DNA of 64,000 bases from positions 1 through 64,000 of the forward strand of contig CACAGI010000003.1 in the NCBI GenBank assembly GCA_902532015.1. The letters run 5' to 3'. Made by a program: the position numbers and the translations under genes. Positions within the stretch are counted from its first letter, which is position 1; each line of letters opens with the position of its first letter. This document shows, piece by piece, positions 38,755 through 49,781 of the stretch. The stretch is from an uncultured SAR86 cluster bacterium (lineage in GTDB: Bacteria > Pseudomonadota > Gammaproteobacteria > Magnimaribacterales > Magnimaribacteraceae). Below the pieces are notes generated by a model, which was not told where the DNA came from, ran no database searches, and worked only from the letters and a program-made list of their open reading frames with translations.

Positions 38755-39378
38755 GTGAGAGATACAAAAAATAAAATAAGCAACAAAGAAGTAGACCTTT
38801 CTCTTGTAAGAAGGTCTAAGAAAGGTGATTACAGAGCTTTTGATTTATTAGTTTTAAAGTACCAAAGTAGATTAATCTCTATTGCATTTAAGTATGTTAA
38901 AGAAAGGCAGCTAGCAGAAGATATAACTCAAGAAGCTTTCATTAAAGCCTATAAATCAATAGATTCTTTCAGAGAAGAAAGTTCCTTTTATACTTGGGTT
39001 TACAGAATCACAGTCAACACTGCAAAAAATTATCTGGTTTCTTTAAAAAGAAAAAAAGATTTTTTAATGAGTGACTTATCTGAAGATGATTCTTTTTATC
39101 TTGAAAAATTAGATATCGAATCGCCACAAGAAATATTAAAAGCAAACGAATTAAGAGATTTAATCTTTGAAGCTTTATCTGCCTTAGGAGAAGAAACAAG
39201 AACAGCATTATCGTTGAGAGAATTTGATGGTTTAAGCTACGAACAAATTGCCGGAATAGTGAATTGTCCTGTTGGTACTGTTAGGTCGAGGATTTTTAGA
39301 GGGCGGGAGATTATAGAGGAAGAAATAGGCAAATACATGGACAGGAATTCAATAGATCAAAATATAAAAATATCATGA
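38755..39378 (+). CDS. rpoE: RpoE-type ECF sigma factor
   Basis: YRAFDLLVLKYQSRLISIAFKYVKERQLAEDITQEAFIKAYKSIDSFREESSFYTWVYRITVNTAKNYL; YEQIAGIVNCPVGTVRSRIFRGRE. Confidence 0.96.
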   Translation: MRDTKNKISNKEVDLSLVRRSKKGDYRAFDLLVLKYQSRLISIAFKYVKERQLAEDITQEAFIKAYKSIDSFREESSFYTWVYRITVNTAKNYLVSLKRKKDFLMSDLSEDDSFYLEKLDIESPQEILKANELRDLIFEALSALGEETRTALSLREFDGLSYEQIAGIVNCPVGTVRSRIFRGREIIEEEIGKYMDRNSIDQNIKIS

Positions 39379-40079
39379 CAATTAGTAAAGGAATAAAAGA
39401 AAAGGTATCTGCTCTTAGTGATGGAGAATTATCAGACTTTGAAACGCGTAGAGTTTTAGAAGAAATAAATAGTAACCCTGAACTAAGAGAGTACTGGAAG
39501 AAATTACAAATTTCAAAAAGTGCCTTCGAAAATGATCCTTTTTCTTTTGTAGAGTCGGATGTTTCTTTAAAGGTAAGCAGAGAATTGGGAAATATCTTAA
39601 ATTCAATATCGCATAAGAAAGAATCTTTCTTTGTTCAGCAAAAAAACTATATAAGTCTAGCAGTTGCAAGTTGTCTTTTAGTGCTTGTTTACAATTTTCA
39701 GAGTTTAGTTTCTAAAACCGACTCTTTTTCTGAGCTTGCCTCTCAAAGAATATCTCAAGCTATTGCTAATCCTCAAGCTATGGAGGTGCTAAATAATTCA
39801 ATTGCGGGACTAAATGCAGAGCTTCAGACAATTCAGTCAGACCCAGAGGGGTTGCTAAGAGCTAATTATGTTCTTCCTTCTTCAGGTAAAACTTTTAATG
39901 TAAGTTTATCTCCAATTGAATCATCTTCTGGCCTTTCCTCTAGGCCTGCTTCTACAATAGCTTATCTTAAGACTAAAGAAGGAGTTTATATAATTTCCGT
40001 TAGCGGTAACATTACTGCTGAAAAAAAATTAGAAATACTTCAAAATGCAAACTTTTTTGCTAATAATTTAAATAAATAA
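39375..40079 (+). CDS. rseA: Sigma-E negative regulatory protein RseA/MucA-like
   Basis: VSALSDGELSDFETRRVLEEINSNPELREYWKKLQISKSAF; single TM SLAVASCLLVLVYNF; overlaps rpoE by 4 nt. Confidence 0.9.
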   Translation: MTISKGIKEKVSALSDGELSDFETRRVLEEINSNPELREYWKKLQISKSAFENDPFSFVESDVSLKVSRELGNILNSISHKKESFFVQQKNYISLAVASCLLVLVYNFQSLVSKTDSFSELASQRISQAIANPQAMEVLNNSIAGLNAELQTIQSDPEGLLRANYVLPSSGKTFNVSLSPIESSSGLSSRPASTIAYLKTKEGVYIISVSGNITAEKKLEILQNANFFANNLNK

Positions 40080-40087
40080 GGATTTTA

Positions 40088-41473
40088 ATGTTTGAGTATA
40101 GAAAAATACTGTTTGTAATTGTTCTCTCTTTTGTTGGATTTATACAAGCAAAAGACCTGCCCAATTTTACTGACCTTGCTGAAGAGTCTTCTCCTGCTGT
40201 TGTTAACATTACTAGCACAAAGACAGTGAGTAACAGAAATTCTTATGGTGGTGGATTTGGAGACCCTCGATATGATGAATTTTTTGAACGGTTCTTTGGC
40301 CAACCAAGGCCTTCTGTTCCAAGAGAAAATACTAGGCCTGTAGTTTCAACCGGTTCTGGTTTTGTTATATCTAAAGATGGATATTTATTAACAAATAATC
40401 ATGTTATTGATGGCGCCGATGAAGTCACGGTAAGTTTAGGTGATAGAAGAGAATTTAAAGCGGAAGTAATAGGGGCTGATGCTAGATCTGACGTAGCATT
40501 ATTAAAAATAGATGCTAAAAACCTTCCTACTTTAAAAATTGGAAGTTCTAAACAGCTTAAGGTAGGTGAGTGGGTTGTAGCTATAGGGTCGCCTTTTCAA
40601 CTTCGTTTTTCTGTAACTTCAGGAATAGTAAGCGCAAAAGGTAGAAGTATACCTAACGGATCTGACTCAACTTATGTACCCTTTTTGCAAACTGATGTAG
40701 CTATTAATCCTGGGAACTCGGGAGGGCCTCTATTTAATCTTAACGGAGAAGTTATAGGTATTAATTCTCAGATTTACACAAGGTCTGGAGGTTATATGGG
40801 AGTCTCTTTTGCTATACCTATTGATTATGCAATGGATGTTGTGGATCAACTAAAAGAGAAGGGCTATGTAGCAAGGGGTTGGTTAGGGGTTAGCATCCAA
40901 GAAGTGACAAGTGAATTGGCAGAAGCATTAGACATGGAAGTTCCTAAGGGGGCCTTAATATCTCAGATTGTGAAAGACAGTCCGGCTGAAAAATCTGGTC
41001 TAAGAGAAGAGGATGTAATTTTGTTCTTTGATGGTGAAGAAATATTTTACTCTGCAGATTTACCTTTGACGGTAGGAGCGATAAAACCTGATTCTAGAGT
41101 CAATACCATGATTCTTAGAGACGGAAAGAAAAAAACTATTAGTGTTAAAGTAGGAGAATTACCCAAAGATCCTTCAATAGCATTTAATAATACTAATGAG
41201 AATATTCTAGGATTGTTAGTAGAAAATCAACCTGATAGTTCAAGTGAAGTATCTGTTTCAGGCATTTTAGTTACAGGAGTAGATTCTGAAGGTATTGCGT
41301 ATTCTTCTGGTATAAGAAAAGGCGATATCATCTACTCTTTAGCTGGAAGAAGAATAAGCAATGTTGAAGATTTCAAGAGAGTTCTTGATGGAATAAATAC
41401 GGAAAGAAATACTAGGATTGGAATTGCACGAAACGGAAATAAAAGAATACTTAGCTTAAATTTGTCAAAATAG
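40088..41473 (+). CDS. Periplasmic Do-family serine protease (DegP/DegQ/MucD)
   Basis: Signal peptide; catalytic H (NNHVIDGAD), D (DVALLKID), S (NPGNSGGPL); two PDZ-like domains. Confidence 0.95.
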   Translation: MFEYRKILFVIVLSFVGFIQAKDLPNFTDLAEESSPAVVNITSTKTVSNRNSYGGGFGDPRYDEFFERFFGQPRPSVPRENTRPVVSTGSGFVISKDGYLLTNNHVIDGADEVTVSLGDRREFKAEVIGADARSDVALLKIDAKNLPTLKIGSSKQLKVGEWVVAIGSPFQLRFSVTSGIVSAKGRSIPNGSDSTYVPFLQTDVAINPGNSGGPLFNLNGEVIGINSQIYTRSGGYMGVSFAIPIDYAMDVVDQLKEKGYVARGWLGVSIQEVTSELAEALDMEVPKGALISQIVKDSPAEKSGLREEDVILFFDGEEIFYSADLPLTVGAIKPDSRVNTMILRDGKKKTISVKVGELPKDPSIAFNNTNENILGLLVENQPDSSSEVSVSGILVTGVDSEGIAYSSGIRKGDIIYSLAGRRISNVEDFKRVLDGINTERNTRIGIARNGNKRILSLNLSK

Positions 41474-41478
41474 TTATC

Positions 41479-41496
41479 CTTCTAGCATTCTAGAAG
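41479..41496. other. Perfect 7-bp hairpin between degP-like gene and lepA (possible weak terminator)
   Basis: CTTCTAG-CATT-CTAGAAG followed by an A/T-rich tract. Confidence 0.45.
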
Positions 41497-41514
41497 CTAA
41501 AAATATTATTTTTG

Positions 41515-43299
41515 ATGAATATTAGAAATTTTTCTATCATTGCACATATCGATCACGGTAAATCTACTCTTGCAGATAGAATTATTGAACTTTGTGGAGG
41601 TTTGAGTTCCAGGGAAATGACGTCTCAGGTTTTGGATACTCTTGAATTAGAAAAAGAGAGAGGCATAACCATAAAGTCTCAAACCGTAAGCCTTTCTTAT
41701 AAAGCTAATGATGGTCAAGAATACCAAATTAATCTAATTGATACTCCTGGACATGTTGACTTTGCATATGAAGTTTCTAGATCTTTGTCGGCTTGTGAAG
41801 GCGCTATACTTTTAGTAGACGCATCTCAAGGCGTTGAGGCTCAGACTCTTTCTACTTGTTATAACGCTGTTGAAGAGGGACTTACTATTATTCCAGTTTT
41901 GAATAAAATCGATTTGGATCAATCAGATCCAGAAAGGATAAAGCGTGAAATAGAAGAAATAATAGGTGTAGATGCTTCAGATGCCCCTTGTATTAGTGCA
42001 AAAATGGGAACTGGAATCAAAGAGGTAATGGAGCAGGTTATCTCAATGATACCACCACCAGAAGTTGATATTGAGTCTGAAGTTCAAGCTTCAATCATTG
42101 ATTCTTGGTTTGATAACTACCTTGGAGTTGTATCTTTAGTTCGAGTAGTAAAAGGTAAGATAAAAAAAGGGGATAATATCGAAATCTTCTCAAGAAAGGA
42201 GAAACATAGCGTAGACAAGATTGGCGTTTATACGCCTAAAATAAAAGATTTGGACGAACTTTATTCTGGTCAGGTAGGATTTATTTGTGCAAGTATAAAA
42301 GAAATAAGAGGAGCCCCTGTTGGCGATACTATTATTAAAGCTAATTCAGATACTGCAAGATTAGATGGATTTAGAGAAGTAAATCCGCAAGTATATGCTG
42401 CTTTATTCCCCCAAAGTGCTGACGATTTCGAGTCTTTTAGGGAAGCATTAGAGAAGCTATGCTTAAATGATGCATCTCTTCATTACGAACCTGAACATTC
42501 AGAAGCCTTAGGGGCAGGATTTAGGTGTGGGTTCCTTGGAACTTTACATATGGAGATAATCTCGGAAAGATTAAATAGAGAGTACGGGATGGATCTTATA
42601 GCAACTGCGCCAACTGTGGCTTATGAAGTGACTGGTACTGATGGGGTTACTCGAAGGATAGAGAATCCAAGCGCATTAACAGATTATAGTAAGGTGAAAT
42701 CTATTCAAGAACCAATAGCTCGAGCAAACATACTAGTCCCTGAAATGTATATTGGTTCCGTAATGAAACTTTGTAATGACAGAAGAGGAAAGCAAATTAG
42801 TATGCGTTACGTTGCTGGGCAAGCTGAATTAATTTATGACTTACCTCTTAGCGAGATAGTAGTTGATTTCTTTGATCGACTTAAATCAGTTAGTCGAGGG
42901 TATGCTTCTTTAGACTACTCATTAGATAGATATGAGTTATCTGATGTTATTAAGCTAGATATTCTTTTAAACGGAGATAAGGTTGATGCGCTTGCCTATA
43001 TGGCGCATAGATCGGTTGCCACTTTAAAAGGCCAACAATTCACTGAAGCTTTAAAGGAAGTAATCCCAAGGCAGCAGTTTGATGTTGCTATTCAGGCAGC
43101 TATAGGCGGTAAGATAGTTTCTAGACAAACTGTCAAGGCCTACAGAAAAGATGTAACAGCCAAACTATACGGTGGTGACGTTACAAGGAAAATGAAACTG
43201 CAAAAGAAGCAAAAGGCTGGTAAGAAAAGGATGAAGAATATAGGTAGGGTTGAAGTTCCTCAGGATGCTTTTCTTTCAGTTTTAAAGGTTAAAGATTAA
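41515..43299 (+). CDS. lepA: Elongation factor 4
   Basis: [50 protein letters not shown]; LepA C-terminal [22 protein letters not shown]. Confidence 0.98.
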   Translation: MNIRNFSIIAHIDHGKSTLADRIIELCGGLSSREMTSQVLDTLELEKERGITIKSQTVSLSYKANDGQEYQINLIDTPGHVDFAYEVSRSLSACEGAILLVDASQGVEAQTLSTCYNAVEEGLTIIPVLNKIDLDQSDPERIKREIEEIIGVDASDAPCISAKMGTGIKEVMEQVISMIPPPEVDIESEVQASIIDSWFDNYLGVVSLVRVVKGKIKKGDNIEIFSRKEKHSVDKIGVYTPKIKDLDELYSGQVGFICASIKEIRGAPVGDTIIKANSDTARLDGFREVNPQVYAALFPQSADDFESFREALEKLCLNDASLHYEPEHSEALGAGFRCGFLGTLHMEIISERLNREYGMDLIATAPTVAYEVTGTDGVTRRIENPSALTDYSKVKSIQEPIARANILVPEMYIGSVMKLCNDRRGKQISMRYVAGQAELIYDLPLSEIVVDFFDRLKSVSRGYASLDYSLDRYELSDVIKLDILLNGDKVDALAYMAHRSVATLKGQQFTEALKEVIPRQQFDVAIQAAIGGKIVSRQTVKAYRKDVTAKLYGGDVTRKMKLQKKQKAGKKRMKNIGRVEVPQDAFLSVLKVKD

Positions 43300-43301
43300 A
43301 A

Positions 43302-44282
43302 ATGGATACAAGTTTAACGTTACTTTTAGGTCTTGAGGCCATTGGTTACTTTTTCTGGATATTGTTTACTAGAAATAAGAATTCTTTTAATAGAAATATA
43401 ATAAGCACTTTAATGTTTGTTTTAGCTCTTGTTATTCTCTATAGGATTTTTGTACTAAATATAGATTTTGGTTTAGTTTTGTCAATTGCAACATTTCTAG
43501 CTGCTCTTTCATGGATATTAGGATCAATAGTAAGTATTGACGAATTAAGAAAAGAAAGTAAATCTTATTTCTTTATTTTATTAGCTATTACTATCATCAG
43601 ATCTTTTGCATACGAACCTTATCAGATACCCAGTCGTTCAATGGTTCCCGGACTGCAAGTAGGTGATTTCGTCCTAGTAAATAAACATGCTTATGGCTTA
43701 AAGTTTCCTGGAACAAATTATCTGTTAACTGAGCTAAAGAAACCAGCTAGAAATGATATTGCCGTATTCATACCACCACATACGATTTGTGATGCATCAC
43801 CATTTGATGCTAGACCAGATTTAGGAACATTAAGTACAGACCAAAGCCAATTATTTTTAAATAAGTTTCTTAAATTACAAAAAGATAGATGTACTGCAAA
43901 TGGAATCAAATATGTAAAACGAGTAATTGGCATCCCTGGAGACAAGGTAGAAATCAAGGGTTATGAAATGTGGATTAATGGAAATAAAATAGATCAGGAA
44001 GTTATTTCTAGTATTAACGGAGAGTCTTTAATAAAAGAAACTATAGATGACAAAACTCATGTAATTAGATCTTTAGGCATTACAGAGTATGCTCAACATA
44101 ACTGGACAGTTCCTGAAGGAAGTTATTTAGCCATAGGCGATAACAGAGATAATAGTCTTGATAGTCGTGCATGGGGTTATTTCTCAGAGAACACTTTAGT
44201 AGGTAAAGCTGAGTATATTTGGCTTCATTGGAATTCATTCTCCAATCTTCCAACTTTTACTCGCAACCAAAAAATAGACTAA
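43302..44282 (+). CDS. lepB: Signal peptidase I
   Basis: YQIPSRSMVPGLQVGDFVLVNK; KRVIGIPGDKVEI; GDNRDNSLDSRAWG. Confidence 0.97.
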   Translation: MDTSLTLLLGLEAIGYFFWILFTRNKNSFNRNIISTLMFVLALVILYRIFVLNIDFGLVLSIATFLAALSWILGSIVSIDELRKESKSYFFILLAITIIRSFAYEPYQIPSRSMVPGLQVGDFVLVNKHAYGLKFPGTNYLLTELKKPARNDIAVFIPPHTICDASPFDARPDLGTLSTDQSQLFLNKFLKLQKDRCTANGIKYVKRVIGIPGDKVEIKGYEMWINGNKIDQEVISSINGESLIKETIDDKTHVIRSLGITEYAQHNWTVPEGSYLAIGDNRDNSLDSRAWGYFSENTLVGKAEYIWLHWNSFSNLPTFTRNQKID

Positions 44283-44286
44283 TTTG

Positions 44287-44940
44287 ATGAAAGATTTGAT
44301 GACAAAATTAGGTTATAACTTTCAAGATAAAACCTTGCTTAACATGGCACTTACTCATAAAAGCTTTTCTACGCAACACAATGAAAGGTTGGAGTTTCTA
44401 GGGGATGCTATATTAAATTTATATGTCACTGAATACTTATACAAAGAATTTGATTCTTTAGATGAAGGGAAGCTCACACAATTTAAAGCAACGATTGTAA
44501 GCAGAGAAAACTTAACAAAAATTTCACAAGATATCGGGCTATCAAAGTTTATTTTTACTGGTAAAGGTGAAGTATTAGAAGGAAACTCAATACTTGGAAA
44601 CGCTATAGAGGCGTTAATAGGTGCAGTTTATCTGGATTCTGATTACTCAAAAGCATATGCAGTTTTAGACAAGATTTTAAAAGAAAATCTTTTAAATCTG
44701 GAAGAGGGTACTGATTTAAAAGATCCTAAATCAAAGCTTCAAGAGCTCCTCCAAAAAAGAAACCTTGAATTGCCTTTATATACTCTTAAAAAAAGGGGCT
44801 CTAAAGAGAAACAAATTGGCTTTACAGTCTTTTGCGAAATTAAAGATCTTGGTATGTCTGCAACTGGCAATGGTCAAAGTCGCAAGAAAGCTGAATTGAG
44901 TGCTGCGCAGAAGATACTTAAGAAAATTGAAATTACATAA
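44287..44940 (+). CDS. rnc: Ribonuclease III
   Basis: NERLEFLGDAILNL signature; C-terminal dsRBD; between lepB and era. Confidence 0.97.
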   Translation: MKDLMTKLGYNFQDKTLLNMALTHKSFSTQHNERLEFLGDAILNLYVTEYLYKEFDSLDEGKLTQFKATIVSRENLTKISQDIGLSKFIFTGKGEVLEGNSILGNAIEALIGAVYLDSDYSKAYAVLDKILKENLLNLEEGTDLKDPKSKLQELLQKRNLELPLYTLKKRGSKEKQIGFTVFCEIKDLGMSATGNGQSRKKAELSAAQKILKKIEIT

Positions 44941-45848
44941 TGTCGGAGCAAAATAAGAAATCAGGGTTCATATCCTTAGTTGGAAAAACTAATGTAGGAA
45001 AATCAACTCTTTTAAATGAGATTTTAGGTCAAAAGATATCAATAACATCTAGAAAGCCTCAAACGACCAGACACAGACTCTTAGGCATAAAAACTATAGA
45101 AGATTCGCAGATGATATTTATTGATACTCCTGGATTCCATGCAGATCATAAACGTGCCTTAAACCAGTACATGAACAAAGTTGCTTCCAGCGCAATGAAA
45201 GGCGTAGATGTTCTTATCTATGTCATTGAATGCCTGAACTGGACAGAAGAAGACCAACAGTTAACTAATCAAATTAGGGAAGATCATGAAGCTTCTATAT
45301 TGGTTATTAATAAAATAGATAAGATTCATCAAAAGGAAGACTTGTTGCCATTTATAAAAATTATGTCCGACCTGCATCTATTTTCTGATATTGTTCCAAT
45401 CTCAGCATTAAAGAAGCAGAATATTACTGCTCTTATTGACTCTATATTGGCCAAACTTCCTGTTGGTCAGCATATTTACCCATCGGACCAAGTTTCAGAC
45501 ATATCAGAGAGATTCTTAGCTAGTGAAATCATTAGAGAAAAATGCATCACTAGGGTTGGAGATGAGTTGCCTTATAGGATAAGCGTTTCTATAGAAAAAT
45601 TTATAGAAGAAGAAAACATCGTTCATATCGATGCTAATTTATTTGTCGAAAAGAATAGTCAGAAAGGAATGCTAATAGGAGCATCTGGAAGCAAACTAAA
45701 AGCAATAGGAACTGCATCAAGACTTGAGCTTGAAGAAATTTTGCAGACAAAAGTTATGTTAAATCTTTGGGTGAAGGTTAAGACAGGATGGACCGATGAT
45801 GAGGCCATGTTAAGCACTATGGGGTATGATCTTGGTAAGTCGCGTTAA
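44940..45848 (+). CDS. era: GTPase Era
   Basis: GKTNVGKSTLLNEILGQKISITSRKPQTTRHRLLGI; DTPGFH; NKIDK; C-terminal KH domain. Confidence 0.98.
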   Translation: MSEQNKKSGFISLVGKTNVGKSTLLNEILGQKISITSRKPQTTRHRLLGIKTIEDSQMIFIDTPGFHADHKRALNQYMNKVASSAMKGVDVLIYVIECLNWTEEDQQLTNQIREDHEASILVINKIDKIHQKEDLLPFIKIMSDLHLFSDIVPISALKKQNITALIDSILAKLPVGQHIYPSDQVSDISERFLASEIIREKCITRVGDELPYRISVSIEKFIEEENIVHIDANLFVEKNSQKGMLIGASGSKLKAIGTASRLELEEILQTKVMLNLWVKVKTGWTDDEAMLSTMGYDLGKSR

Positions 45849-46551
45849 TCTTGAACCTGCTTACGTTCTGCACTGCAGAGAGTTTAAAGAAACTAGCCTG
45901 CTTATAGACTTATTTACTAAAAATCACGGGAGAATAACTGTAGTTGCAAAAGGGGCCAGAAGACCTAAAAGTCCTTTAAAAGTTATCTTAACCCCTGCTT
46001 CTTTATTTGCTGTATCTTTTAGTGGGAAAACTGAGCTAAAGAGTTTAAATGCTTGTGAATTGTTGAATCATTATTCTTTATCAATGCCAGTTTCATATAA
46101 TTCAATAATCTACGTAAACGAACTTCTAATTAAAGCAACTGAAAAGGAAGATCCTCATAAAGAGATATTTAATCAATACCAGTTATTATGCGAAGGCCTA
46201 TCAGGCAGAACAAATCAAGTTGAAGTAGAGGTTTTGTTGCGAAGCTTTGAATTAATCTTGTTACAAGAGCTTGGGTACGGAATAGATCTTAGCTTTGAAT
46301 CAATTAGTGGTAATAAAATAAAACCTAATGATAAGTATATTTTTAATCCTAGCCTGGGATTCACCAAAGTGCAGACTGAATCTACTCAATCTAAAGGAAT
46401 ATTTTTAGGTAAAGATATCTTAAATTTCTCAAGCGGTAACTTAGCAAATGAAGAGTCTAGACAGGCATCAAAAAAAATAATGAGAATAGCGTTAGACCAT
46501 CATCTTGGCAATAAGAGCCTAAATATAAGAAAATACCTGTCAAAAGAGTAA
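45826..46551 (+). CDS. recO: DNA repair protein RecO
   Basis: EPAYVLHCREFKETSLLIDLFTKNHGRITVVAKGARRPKS; follows era. Confidence 0.94.
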   Translation: MILVSRVNLEPAYVLHCREFKETSLLIDLFTKNHGRITVVAKGARRPKSPLKVILTPASLFAVSFSGKTELKSLNACELLNHYSLSMPVSYNSIIYVNELLIKATEKEDPHKEIFNQYQLLCEGLSGRTNQVEVEVLLRSFELILLQELGYGIDLSFESISGNKIKPNDKYIFNPSLGFTKVQTESTQSKGIFLGKDILNFSSGNLANEESRQASKKIMRIALDHHLGNKSLNIRKYLSKE

Positions 46552-46555
46552 AAAA

Positions 46556-46942
46556 ATGATTAAAGGAATTGGAGTAGATTTAGTAGATAAGTCTCGGATT
46601 AAAGCAATATGCTTAAAACATGGGATGAGATTTGAGAATAAAATACTTTCTTTAAAGGAACTGGAAGAATTGTCACAAAGGAAAGACTTAAACAAGATAT
46701 CCTATCTAAGTAATAACTTTGCTTGTAAAGAAGCATGCTCAAAAGTATTAGGTAAAGGCTTTTCAAATGGAATTAAGTTCAAAGATATAGAGGTTTTAAG
46801 GAATACTAGCGGTGCCCCTTTCATTGTCTTGAAAGGCAAAGCATCAAACCTTGCTGATGATTTAAACATTGAAAACATATATGTTTCTATAACTGACTCA
46901 AAAGAATCATCCATTGCTTTCGTCATAGGAGAATCGTTATGA
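46556..46942 (+). CDS. acpS: Holo-[acyl-carrier-protein] synthase
   Basis: [52 protein letters not shown]. Confidence 0.93.
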   Translation: MIKGIGVDLVDKSRIKAICLKHGMRFENKILSLKELEELSQRKDLNKISYLSNNFACKEACSKVLGKGFSNGIKFKDIEVLRNTSGAPFIVLKGKASNLADDLNIENIYVSITDSKESSIAFVIGESL

Positions 46943-47580
46943 AGATTATACTGTTAGGACCTCCAGGCGCAGGAAAAGGGACTCAAGCAGAAGTATTATG
47001 TGAAACCTTTAGTATTCCGCATATTTCTACCGGCAATATGCTTAGAGAAGCCGTAGAAGAGGAGACAAATCTTGGCCTTGAAGCTAAAGCTTTAATGGAT
47101 GCAGGAATTTTAGTTTCTGATGAAGTCATAGTAGGACTTGTTGAGGATAGGATATCGAAGGCAGATTGCAATAAAGGTTTTTTATTTGATGGATTTCCAA
47201 GAACTATTCCCCAAGCGCAAGCTTTGGTTGATAGAGATATACACATAGATTCCGTTGTGGAAATACATGTTCCCGATGAAGATATTATTGAAAGAATGTC
47301 TGGAAGGAGAATGCATCCAGGATCTGGACGGAATTACCATATAGTTTATAACCCTCCAAAGATTGATGGTAAAGATGACTTAACTGGAGAAGACTTAATT
47401 CAGAGGGAAGATGATAAGCCTGAAACAGTGAAAGATAGACTGATAGTTTATCAGAACCAGACTTCACCCTTAGTTAATTTCTATTCAGAGATGTCAGAAA
47501 AAAATAAATTAAAGTATGTCAAAGTCTTAGGTACCTCTTCACCTGAAGACGTTTCCACCGAAATCTTAAGTAAGCTGTAA
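46939..47580 (+). CDS. adk: Adenylate kinase
   Basis: [44 protein letters not shown]. Confidence 0.98.
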   Translation: MKIILLGPPGAGKGTQAEVLCETFSIPHISTGNMLREAVEEETNLGLEAKALMDAGILVSDEVIVGLVEDRISKADCNKGFLFDGFPRTIPQAQALVDRDIHIDSVVEIHVPDEDIIERMSGRRMHPGSGRNYHIVYNPPKIDGKDDLTGEDLIQREDDKPETVKDRLIVYQNQTSPLVNFYSEMSEKNKLKYVKVLGTSSPEDVSTEILSKL

Positions 47581-47584
47581 TAAT

Positions 47585-48250
47585 TTGACTAAAATATTAG
47601 CTATAGAGACATCTAGTGATGCATGTTCTGTTGCAATTAGCGATGGAGCGATAGATTATTCATTTCATGAATTAATGCCAAGACAACATACTGAAACTTT
47701 AATAGGTATCATAGATGACTTATTAAATTCAGCTTCATTAGATATTAAAGATTTAGATATAGTTGCAGTTGGTTGCGGCCCTGGATCTTTTACTGGGATT
47801 AGATTGGCTTGCTCAACTGCTCAAGGTATCTCAACTAGTCAGAATATAAGAGGTATTGTTGTTCCAAGTTTAGAAGTATTAGCTTTCAGCAAAAACAAAG
47901 CAGAGTCTGCAGAAAAAATTGTAAGCATTGTCGATGCAAATATGGGCAGACTTTATTTAGCTGAGTATCTTTACTCTGGCCAAAATCTTAAGACTTCAAA
48001 ATTAACATCTATAGCTAGAGATTCCTTTAATCCTAAAAAATATGACAAAGAGACCTTTTTTGTAGGAGCTGGTTGTAGGCTTGTCTTAGATTCATTAAAA
48101 AAAGTGTCTAGTAAAATTAGTTTTGAGCTCCCTTCAGCATTAGAATTACTTCAAATGGCAAAAGAGAAACACTTAAGCAAGGATACGGTAGCCCCTGAAC
48201 AAATATTACCTCTCTATCTGACCGAGGAAAGTAATTGGGTTAAATCATAA
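47585..48250 (+). CDS. tsaB: tRNA threonylcarbamoyladenosine biosynthesis protein TsaB
   Basis: ILAIETSSDACSVAI; LMPRQHTETL; VGCGPGSFTGIRLACSTAQGI. Confidence 0.96.
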   Translation: MTKILAIETSSDACSVAISDGAIDYSFHELMPRQHTETLIGIIDDLLNSASLDIKDLDIVAVGCGPGSFTGIRLACSTAQGISTSQNIRGIVVPSLEVLAFSKNKAESAEKIVSIVDANMGRLYLAEYLYSGQNLKTSKLTSIARDSFNPKKYDKETFFVGAGCRLVLDSLKKVSSKISFELPSALELLQMAKEKHLSKDTVAPEQILPLYLTEESNWVKS

Positions 48251-49038
48251 TGGACCTTATACAAGTTTTATTGCTATCCTTCATACAAGGATTGACAGAA
48301 TTTTTACCAATTTCGAGCTCCGCTCATTTGATATTATTTTCTGATTTCTTTTCCTCTAGTATTCAAAGTTTAAATTTTGACGTTTCAGTCCATCTGGGCA
48401 CTCTTGTCGCTGCTTGCGTTTATTTTAAAGATGAAATTTCATATATTCTAAATTCGTTTTCTAGTTCAGATAAAGAAAGCACTGGAAAAAAATTATTAGT
48501 TAACTTAATAATCGGCGCATTGCCCATTTTAATTATTGGATTTTTTGTAAGAGATTTAGTTGAAATCTTTTTAAGAGCTCCAGAAATAATAGCTTATGCA
48601 ACCATATTTTTTGCAGTTATTTTGTACCTGAGCACGAAGGTTAAGGCCCGACATTATCAATTAGATTCTATTTCTCCTATTCAAGCATCAATAATAGGAC
48701 TTGCTCAATGTCTGGCTTTGATACCTGGAACTTCACGTTCTGGTATTACAATTTCAGCTGGGTTAGCTTTAGGGCTCGAAAGTAGAGTTGCATCTAGATT
48801 CAGTTTTTTGCTCGCTATTCCTACTATAGGTGCAATTGCTTGCTATCAGATTATTAGTGTTGATTTTGTTTCTTTTGCTGAAGAGTATAGGAACAATCTA
48901 ATAGGCATCTTTGTGTCTTTTGTTGTCGCGTACCTAACTATAGATTTCTTTATTAAATTTATAGACAGGATAGGATTTATGCCTTTTATTATCTACAGAC
49001 TTATTCTGGGAGCTTTAATTTTATTATTCCTAATCTAA
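48250..49038 (+). CDS. uppP: Undecaprenyl-diphosphate phosphatase (BacA/UppP)
   Basis: LLSFIQGLTEFLPISSSAHLIL; ALIPGTSRSGITISAGLALGLE. Confidence 0.97.
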   Translation: MDLIQVLLLSFIQGLTEFLPISSSAHLILFSDFFSSSIQSLNFDVSVHLGTLVAACVYFKDEISYILNSFSSSDKESTGKKLLVNLIIGALPILIIGFFVRDLVEIFLRAPEIIAYATIFFAVILYLSTKVKARHYQLDSISPIQASIIGLAQCLALIPGTSRSGITISAGLALGLESRVASRFSFLLAIPTIGAIACYQIISVDFVSFAEEYRNNLIGIFVSFVVAYLTIDFFIKFIDRIGFMPFIIYRLILGALILLFLI

Positions 49039-49781
49039 TGGAACTATTTGTTTCATACAAATCACAAAAACATGAACAAACAGCTATTAATTTAGCAAAA
49101 GAATTTGGTTTGACTTGCTATCTTCAAGGCGACATAGACCATAAAGAAAATATGCAGTCTTATTTCTTTGTCTATCAACCTGGCCGTTCTTATATTCAAA
49201 AAGGTTTAGGCAAGTCATCAAAAGATATTTACTGCAATTTTGTTGATTGGTCAGTTAACTTTACTGATCCTTTATTATCTAGATGCCTAAAAGGTCTTCC
49301 AGATAAATTCATAGCTTTAGATACAACGGCTGGTTTTGGAAAAGATGCTTTAGAAATAGCTAAAAACAAAAAGTGTCACTCTATTCTTTTGGTTGAGAGA
49401 GAGAAATGGCTTTTCTATTTGTTGCAAGAAGGAGTTAACAACGCAGAAAAAATTGAGACACATAAATTCATTAATAAGTTTTCTATTAAGAATGCAGATA
49501 GCTATGAGCATCTAAATACCACAAAAATTAAATATGATTTAATTTATATAGATCCAATGTTTACAGGAGTCGGAAAATCTAAAGCTAAGATAGCTATCCA
49601 AGCTTTAAGAGATTTAACTCAAGAAAATGAAACAGATGGTTTGCTAGGTTTAGCAATTAAGAAAGCTATAAAAAGAGTCATTGTTAAGCGACATAAAAAT
49701 TCTACATATCTTGAAGATATAAAACCCAGTTACTCTGTTAAAGGAAAGGTGGTCAGGTATGATATTTATATTCCTAATTAA
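49038..49781 (+). CDS. rsmJ: 16S rRNA (guanine1516-N2)-methyltransferase
   Basis: KGLPDKFIALDTTAGFGKDALEIA; YDLIYIDPMF; RVIVKRHKNSTYL. Confidence 0.87.
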   Translation: MELFVSYKSQKHEQTAINLAKEFGLTCYLQGDIDHKENMQSYFFVYQPGRSYIQKGLGKSSKDIYCNFVDWSVNFTDPLLSRCLKGLPDKFIALDTTAGFGKDALEIAKNKKCHSILLVEREKWLFYLLQEGVNNAEKIETHKFINKFSIKNADSYEHLNTTKIKYDLIYIDPMFTGVGKSKAKIAIQALRDLTQENETDGLLGLAIKKAIKRVIVKRHKNSTYLEDIKPSYSVKGKVVRYDIYIPN

